Shown here: one piece after another, positions 59,124-64,000 of the stretch | Position numbering within the stretch: position 1 is the first letter of the stretch | Layout of the letters: each line of letters begins with the position of its first letter | Assembly: GCF_000743715.1 (NCBI RefSeq) | Contig: NZ_JQEY01000006.1 | Span: 1 to 64,000, forward strand | DNA from: Palleronia rufa | GTDB lineage: Bacteria; Pseudomonadota; Alphaproteobacteria; Rhodobacterales; Rhodobacteraceae | DNA length: 64,000 bases | Direction: 5' to 3' | Notes under the pieces: generated by a model | The model's input: the letters and a program-made list of their open reading frames with translations, nothing else | Told to the model about the DNA's origin: nothing | Databases searched by the model: none | Program-made: the position numbers and the translations under genes

Positions 59124-60106
59124 GCGCACCCGTCCGCGTTCTCTTCACATCGGCCGGACGTCGTGCCGGTCTGGTCGCGTGTTTTCGCCAAAGTGCGGAG
59201 GCGCTCGGCCACCGGATCGAAGTTCACGCCTGCGATCTCTCGCCCGGGCTCAGCGCCGCGTGTCTGGCGGCGGAGCATGCCTTTCAGGTGCCGCGCTGCA
59301 CCGATGCCGGCTATATCGACGCCCTCCTTCAGTATTGCGATGCGCAGGCGATTGGCCTCCTGGTGCCCACCATCGACACCGAACTGGCCGTGTTGGCACG
59401 GTCTGCAGACCGGTTTGCGGCGCATGGAACCCGCGTCCACGTGGGATCCGAAGACTATATCGACGTGATCCGCGACAAGGGCGAGACCTGTGCCCGCCTG
59501 GCCCGGGCAGGGCTGGCCGTGCCGCGCACCTTCACGCTCGACGATCTGCGCGCGCCCGGGGCCGACCTGCCGTGGCCACTTTTCGCCAAACCCGCGGGGG
59601 GCAGCGCCAGCCGTGGGCTGGCCGTGCTCGAGGGGCCCGGGGACGTGGAGCGGGACTATCCGGAGCCGATGATCTTTCAGGAGTTCCTTCGGGGGCCGGA
59701 ATACACGATCAACGTGTTCGTGGACCGCGGCGGCCAATTTCGTACCGCCGTTCCGCACCTGCGGATTTCCGTCCGTGCCGGTGAGGTCGAAAAGGGGCGC
59801 ACCGTCCGGGATCCGCGTTTCACGCGGATCGCCCGCCAGCTTGTTGCGGCCATCCCTGGCGCGTCTGGCGCGCTGTGCTTTCAGCTCATCGACGATCCGG
59901 ACCGTGGCCCCTGCGTGTTCGAGATCAATGCGCGGTTCGGCGGAGGCTACCCGTTGGCACACGCATCCGGCGCGGTTTTCGCGCGCTGGCTTCTGGAAGA
60001 AATCACCGGACAGCCCGGCAGCGCCCATGACGACTGGGCGGCGGGGGTGGAGATGATCCGCTACGACGCAGCGATCTTCCGCGATGCAGAAGGCAACCGG
60101 CTGTGA
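59120..60106 (+). CDS. ATP-grasp ligase, unknown substrate
   Basis: A 328-residue ATP-grasp enzyme of the CarB-like small type found in polysaccharide loci. N-terminal VLFTSAGRRAGLVACFRQSA, PTIDTELAVLARSADRF, ATP loops PLFAKPAGGSASRGLAVL and IFQEFLRGPEYTINVFVD, and the Mg-binding CVFEINARFGGGYPLAHA. It should join a carboxylate, through an acyl-phosphate, to an amine or thiol. It overlaps its neighbours by four bases each side, between a formyltransferase and a HAD gene. Confidence 0.83.
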   Translation: MSAPVRVLFTSAGRRAGLVACFRQSAEALGHRIEVHACDLSPGLSAACLAAEHAFQVPRCTDAGYIDALLQYCDAQAIGLLVPTIDTELAVLARSADRFAAHGTRVHVGSEDYIDVIRDKGETCARLARAGLAVPRTFTLDDLRAPGADLPWPLFAKPAGGSASRGLAVLEGPGDVERDYPEPMIFQEFLRGPEYTINVFVDRGGQFRTAVPHLRISVRAGEVEKGRTVRDPRFTRIARQLVAAIPGASGALCFQLIDDPDRGPCVFEINARFGGGYPLAHASGAVFARWLLEEITGQPGSAHDDWAAGVEMIRYDAAIFRDAEGNRL

Positions 60107-60777
60107 GCCGCCCGTTCATCGTCTTCGACATGGACGACACGCTCTACCTGGAGCGCGATTTCTGCCTTTCCGGCTACCGCGCCGTCGGCGACGCGGCCCG
60201 GTCCGAGTTCGGCATCGACGGGCTGGAGGCCGCGGCAGGCAAGCTGTTTCTGGGCGGAGAGCGGTCGCGGATCTTCGATCGCGCTCTGACGGCGCTGGGC
60301 CACGCACCGGATCGGGGCATGGTAGACCATTTCGTTTCGATCTACCGGAGCCACATGCCCCGCATTGCACTCGCTCCCGACGCACGGAGGTACCTGGAGC
60401 GGATGGAGGGGCCGGGTGGATTGATCACCGACGGTCCTGCCGCGACCCAGGGTTCGAAGGCGGCGGCCCTGGGGCTTTCCAGGTGGCTGGATCCCATCCT
60501 GCTGACCGGCGCCATGGGCGCGGGGGCCGGCAAGCCGTCGCCGGTCGCCTACGCGGAGGTGGAGCGGCTGACAGGGCGGGCGGGCGACACCCTTGCCTAT
60601 GTCGCGGACAACCCGGCCAAGGATTTCGTCACGCCCCGGGCCCGCGGATGGCGCACCGTTATGATCGCCCGGGCCGAGCGCGTGCACACCGCGCCCGCGC
60701 CGAATGCTGCGCATGAGGCGCATCGCCGGATCGAGACGCTCGATGCCCTGGACGCCGCTCTGGACCTTATCGGCTGA
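60103..60777 (+). CDS. HAD-superfamily hydrolase
   Basis: A 224-residue HAD phosphatase: nucleophile D9 and acid D11 in VFDMDDTLYLERDF, Thr motif LITDGPAATQGSKAAA, Lys in GAGKPSPVAYAEV, and acidic motif YVADNPAKDF. GTG start overlapping the ATP-grasp stop (GTGA). Its 3' end overlaps the convergent GT39-like gene by 11 bases. Substrate unknown; position suggests a phosphorylated sugar or intermediate of the cassette. Confidence 0.85.
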   Translation: MSRPFIVFDMDDTLYLERDFCLSGYRAVGDAARSEFGIDGLEAAAGKLFLGGERSRIFDRALTALGHAPDRGMVDHFVSIYRSHMPRIALAPDARRYLERMEGPGGLITDGPAATQGSKAAALGLSRWLDPILLTGAMGAGAGKPSPVAYAEVERLTGRAGDTLAYVADNPAKDFVTPRARGWRTVMIARAERVHTAPAPNAAHEAHRRIETLDALDAALDLIG

Positions 60778-62359
60778 GCGCCGCCTCCGGCACCCACAGC
60801 ACGGCGTCGCCGTAGCGGTCGCTGAAATTTACCGCGGGATCGGGTCTGTAGCCATTGGCTTTTGCCCAGGCGACGAAGGGCGCTTCGAGATCGGGCGCGA
60901 AGCCGGTGAGCACGGCCGCCGGCGGCTCCGCGTCCAGAAGCGCGGCGACGCCATCCGGTCCGACAACGGCAAAGAGCGCGGTGTCGTCCGGGGCTCCCAT
61001 GGGCATGACGCGGTAGCCGAACGGCCCCGTTGCGAATTCCGGATAGACGGCAAGTCCGGCCTCCAGCGGATAGACCGGCGAAAGCGTCGCGATCCGCCCT
61101 GCCTCTCCGCCCAGGGCATCGCGGATGCTCTGTCCCGCGGCCTCGACCCTCTGGTGGGTCATCGGTGCGCCCAAGGCACCCTTGGCAAGGGCCTCCCCGA
61201 TCCGTGGCAGCGCCAGGACGAACATCGTGCCGACCAATCCCGCCAGCACCAGCCGGAGCGTTGGCTTGGCGCCTGGTGGAACGCCGCGCCACAGGATTGC
61301 GGGGATGAGCACGAAACCGATGATCGGCAGGACGAAATATTGCGGAAAGGACGGGGTGGGCAGGAAGCTGGCCGCCATGACGATCACCGTCACCGTCAGG
61401 GTGACGACCAGCGCCGCGATCGACAGACGCTCCCGCCCGGCGGTCAGCAGGGCGAGTACGATGGCCGCCACGGACAGGATCAGAAGATTGGTGTCGGCAA
61501 GCCAGATCTCGACGGCCAGACGCAGCTTTCCGGACAGACCCATGACGACGCCCGGCTCGCTGTACCTCATGGCGTCCCAATAGGCGAGATGCGGACCGGT
61601 ATGGTAGCCGGCGACATGGGCGATCAAGAGGTCCGGATCCGCCATGAGCATTGCGAAGAGCGGCGCCGCAGCAAGCAACCCGCCGACGGCCATTGGCAAC
61701 GTGACGGTGACCAGCCTTTCGCGGAACGGCAGGTGCCAGGGCAGCAGAAACGCCGCGATGGCGAGGGGCGGGACCAGCACGAAGCTGCTGATCTTGACCC
61801 CCACGGCGATCGACAGGCACACCCCGGCTCCGAAGGCCGCCAGCGCCCGGCGCCGCACCCCCGAAATCGCCAGCACGAAAAGCGCCAGCCCGCCGAAGGC
61901 CGGTCCGATCTGCAGGAAGTTGTTGGTGGCTGTCATGCCGGGCACGGTCAGCAGATGGATGTTCGCCGCGACCGCGACCACGGAGGTCAGCGCCACCATC
62001 CGGTCACCCGACAGCGCCCGCACGGCCGCCCAGATGCCCCATAGCGTGATCGCCCAGGCCAGCACGATACCGAGCCGCGCGGCCAGGACCAGATGATCGC
62101 CGGGAAGGATCAGGTAGAGGGCGCGAAAGTACCATGCCGAATAGGGAGTGTGGTTGTAGAAGATGTCTTCGTAGAGCGCGTATTGCCCCAGCAGGGCGGC
62201 CGGCGGGATGTAGAGCTGCTCATCCGCCCTGAGTTCGTACCCCAGCACCCGGAGGGCGATGCCCAGAAACAGGATCGCCATGAGCGCACCGGGAAGGAGC
62301 GCGGTAAGCCGCCCCGCGGAGACGCGCGTCCGGCCCGCGGGTTCACGCAGCGCCGTCAT
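60767..62359 (-). CDS. GT39-like (ArnT/PMT) membrane glycosyltransferase
   Basis: A 530-residue integral membrane protein with about ten to twelve helices. The first periplasmic loop carries an acidic RADEQLYIPP motif and FYNHTPYSAWY, as in GT-C fold lipid-linked-sugar transferases. These move sugars from a polyprenyl phosphate donor on the periplasmic side. The start is the ATG overlapping the GtrA stop (ATGA). Confidence 0.8.
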   Translation of the reverse strand: MTALREPAGRTRVSAGRLTALLPGALMAILFLGIALRVLGYELRADEQLYIPPAALLGQYALYEDIFYNHTPYSAWYFRALYLILPGDHLVLAARLGIVLAWAITLWGIWAAVRALSGDRMVALTSVVAVAANIHLLTVPGMTATNNFLQIGPAFGGLALFVLAISGVRRRALAAFGAGVCLSIAVGVKISSFVLVPPLAIAAFLLPWHLPFRERLVTVTLPMAVGGLLAAAPLFAMLMADPDLLIAHVAGYHTGPHLAYWDAMRYSEPGVVMGLSGKLRLAVEIWLADTNLLILSVAAIVLALLTAGRERLSIAALVVTLTVTVIVMAASFLPTPSFPQYFVLPIIGFVLIPAILWRGVPPGAKPTLRLVLAGLVGTMFVLALPRIGEALAKGALGAPMTHQRVEAAGQSIRDALGGEAGRIATLSPVYPLEAGLAVYPEFATGPFGYRVMPMGAPDDTALFAVVGPDGVAALLDAEPPAAVLTGFAPDLEAPFVAWAKANGYRPDPAVNFSDRYGDAVLWVPEAALSR

Positions 62360-62739
62360 CCTTCCCGCCTCCGCATGAGCCGTGACAGGACCAGGAACGA
62401 CAAGGCCGCCATGGGCAACAGCATCAGGCCTTGGGCGATGGCAGCGGGCATCACCTCGGACAGCGCCCATAGAAACAGAAGGTTGACGCCATAGAGCACC
62501 AGATAGGCCAGCGCGTAGGACGGCAGCCGACCGACGCCACGGGTGCCGAAAACGTAGCGGCCGTGGAGCATGTAGTTGAACGGGATCCCCAGGGCGAACT
62601 GGAGCGCCAGGGCAAGGCCCGGTGCCAGTCCCAACGTTAGTCCCAGCAGGAAGACGCCGTAGCCGAAGCCCGTATTCACCACGCCCGTGCCCAGGAACCG
62701 TGCGAACCGTGCGTCCATGAGCAGGCGGACAACCGTCAT
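62356..62739 (-). CDS. GtrA-family membrane protein
   Basis: About 127 residues with four helices. RFLGTGVVNTGFGYGVFLLG in the first helix and FNYMLHGRYVFGTRG between helices two and three are GtrA landmarks. GtrA proteins are thought to flip or help polyprenyl-linked glucose across the membrane and usually act with a GtrB-like GT2 such as that at 50375. The ATG at 62739 has GGAGAGAGG ahead of it; a start at 62760 overlapping the GT4 stop is the alternative. Confidence 0.87.
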   Translation of the reverse strand: MTVVRLLMDARFARFLGTGVVNTGFGYGVFLLGLTLGLAPGLALALQFALGIPFNYMLHGRYVFGTRGVGRLPSYALAYLVLYGVNLLFLWALSEVMPAAIAQGLMLLPMAALSFLVLSRLMRRREG

Positions 62740-62756
62740 CGAACCTCTCTCCTCGA

Positions 62757-63977
62757 TCATCTCACTGCCGCGCCCCGGGTGGCATCGGCGTCCGGCGCGC
62801 CCTTGCCCGGGCAGGCACCGTAGGCCGATCCCAGAAGCGCCTCGTAGGCACGTTCGACCGATTGCACGCTGGGGCGCAGGCCAAAGCGGGCATGCACGCT
62901 TTCTCTTGCGCGATCGGCGATCGAACGACGATAGGCCGGGCTGTCGGCCAGGTCCTGCACCGCGGCCGCGAAGCCGTCCAGATCGTCATGGGCGACCAGG
63001 AGCCCGGTTTTGCCGTGGTCGATGGCCTCCGGGTTTCCGCCGTGATCCGTGGCCACGACCGGAACGCCCAGATCCATGGCCTCGATCAGCGTGCGTCCGA
63101 AGGGCTCGTTCAGCGCGGTGACGATCAGCATGTCGAGCGCGCTCATCGGGCCCGCGATACCGGGTCTGTGACCCATCAGATGGACCCGGTCGCATAGCCC
63201 CAGGCGCGCGATCTCCGCCCGGACCGTGTCCATCATGCCGGGCGTCTCTTCCTGCCCGAAGATGCAGCCGTGGACCTCTCGATCCGGCATCCGCCCGGCC
63301 GCCCGCGCGATCACCTTGACGAAAACGTCCGGACGCTTGCGCAGATTGAGAAAGCCCACATAGCCCAGGACGAGCGCGTCCGCGCCGGCACCGATTTCCT
63401 GGCGCAAGCGGGCCCGTTCCGCCGTCACATCGCGGGGCGTCGGAGAGAAATCGAACGGGCTCCGCGCCACCTCGACCCGGTCGCCCATCACGCGCCTGGC
63501 CCGCGGCGGCGTCGCGAAATGCGACACGGTAAGCATCCGGTCGGCCAGGTGCGGGGCGAACCAGTTGGCGAACCGTTTGGAGGGGTCCTCGCGGTGGTGC
63601 CAGAGCAGCTTCGCCCCGCCCAGCTTGGCCGGAAGCGCCCAGTTCACATGCATCCGCCCGTCGTTGGTGTGCACGATGTCGGCTGCGGTCTCACGGATGA
63701 GACGGATCATCCGGGGAAGTGAACGGGCCATGTACGCCGCGGGAGAAACATCCAGCGCGCCGCGCACCGCTTTCGGGGCCATGATGGGCGCGTCGATGAT
63801 CCGCGTCTCGATACCGGCATCGCGCACGTAGTCTTCCAGGGTTCCGCCGCCGCGGTGCAGCAGGACCAGGGGGCGGAACCGCGCCGCGTCGAGGCGGCGC
63901 GCCACCGCGAGGGCCGACACATGGCTGCCGCCGACGGTGTCGCCGCCGACGAACGGAAAGAGAATGGTCGCTGACAC
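62757..63977 (-). CDS. GT4-type glycosyltransferase
   Basis: A 406-residue GT-B retaining glycosyltransferase. N-domain FPFVGGDTVGGSHVSALAVA, hinge VLGYVGFLNLRKRPDVFVK, and the donor-binding E-x7-E as EPFGRTLIEAMDLGVPVVAT. GTG start near the window end; first gene of a GT4-GtrA-GT39 operon. Acceptor and sugar unknown. It is complete inside the window. Confidence 0.9.
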   Translation of the reverse strand: MSATILFPFVGGDTVGGSHVSALAVARRLDAARFRPLVLLHRGGGTLEDYVRDAGIETRIIDAPIMAPKAVRGALDVSPAAYMARSLPRMIRLIRETAADIVHTNDGRMHVNWALPAKLGGAKLLWHHREDPSKRFANWFAPHLADRMLTVSHFATPPRARRVMGDRVEVARSPFDFSPTPRDVTAERARLRQEIGAGADALVLGYVGFLNLRKRPDVFVKVIARAAGRMPDREVHGCIFGQEETPGMMDTVRAEIARLGLCDRVHLMGHRPGIAGPMSALDMLIVTALNEPFGRTLIEAMDLGVPVVATDHGGNPEAIDHGKTGLLVAHDDLDGFAAAVQDLADSPAYRRSIADRARESVHARFGLRPSVQSVERAYEALLGSAYGACPGKGAPDADATRGAAVR

Positions 63978-64000
63978 GTCCGGTAGGTTCCGCTAAAAGG

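Overview
The window looks like chromosomal DNA of an alphaproteobacterium of the Rhodobacteraceae (Rhodobacter/Paracoccus/Roseobacter relatives). This rests on high GC throughout, the linked sdh - mesaconyl-CoA hydratase - malyl-CoA thioesterase - mdh - sucCDAB - lpd order, an RpoHII-type sigma-32 factor, and a Rhodobacterales-style intergenic repeat. The genus cannot be fixed from sequence alone.

Region 1 (1-1.4 kb) is the cut end of an IS630-family element beside a membrane histidine-kinase gene that lacks its ATPase domain. Region 2 (1.4-24.4 kb) is central carbon metabolism. It holds sdhCDAB with an orphan lipoprotein gene, then a mesaconyl-CoA hydratase / DUF1737 / NnrU-like / malyl-CoA thioesterase operon (ethylmalonyl-CoA pathway and C4-acid metabolism). 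A TauE-like exporter and a PRC-barrel protein with an Ala/Gln/Glu-rich repeat tail follow. Then come mdh, and sucC, sucD, sucA, sucB and lpdA interleaved with small membrane or unknown genes. Succinyl-CoA synthetase, 2-oxoglutarate dehydrogenase, succinate dehydrogenase and malate dehydrogenase together cover most of the oxidative TCA cycle. Paired GTGATCAC-like boxes lie upstream of both sdhC and sucC, suggesting shared control; a GntR/FCD regulator sits just after lpdA.

Region 3 (24.4-29 kb) is a YgjP-like protease (minus strand), an acidic-tailed FYDLN protein and a tRNA-Ala(GGC), followed by a decayed stretch: a GNAT-like gene, a flavin-binding PPOX gene, a broken VOC gene, and IS3 and IS5 relics. 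Region 4 (29-43.6 kb) is housekeeping: ThiF/MoeB-like, dut, coaBC, chaN and rpoH2 on the minus strand; a GST with an extra C-terminal domain and yifB on the plus strand; gshB, yraN and rsmI on the minus strand; a PBP-activator-like lipoprotein, glnD and dgkA on the plus strand. Region 5 (43.6-50.3 kb) is an IS graveyard around an M14-like deacylase gene and ettA. It contains one full IS630-family copy that truncated a small AT-rich lipoprotein gene and is identical to the partial copy at position 1.

Region 6 (50.4-64 kb) is a surface-glycan locus. A seven-gene minus-strand operon makes a CDP-6-deoxyhexose (rfbF, ddhB, an RfbH-type dehydratase) and carries an acyltransferase, a C-methyltransferase-like protein, an SDR and a polyisoprenyl-type GT2. 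Three of these lack residues their families normally need. Divergent to it is a tightly coupled formyltransferase / ATP-grasp / HAD cassette, and convergent to that a GT4 / GtrA / GT39-like operon. No CRISPR array, rRNA, phage or replication origin was seen. All functional calls come from reading motifs; no database search was possible.
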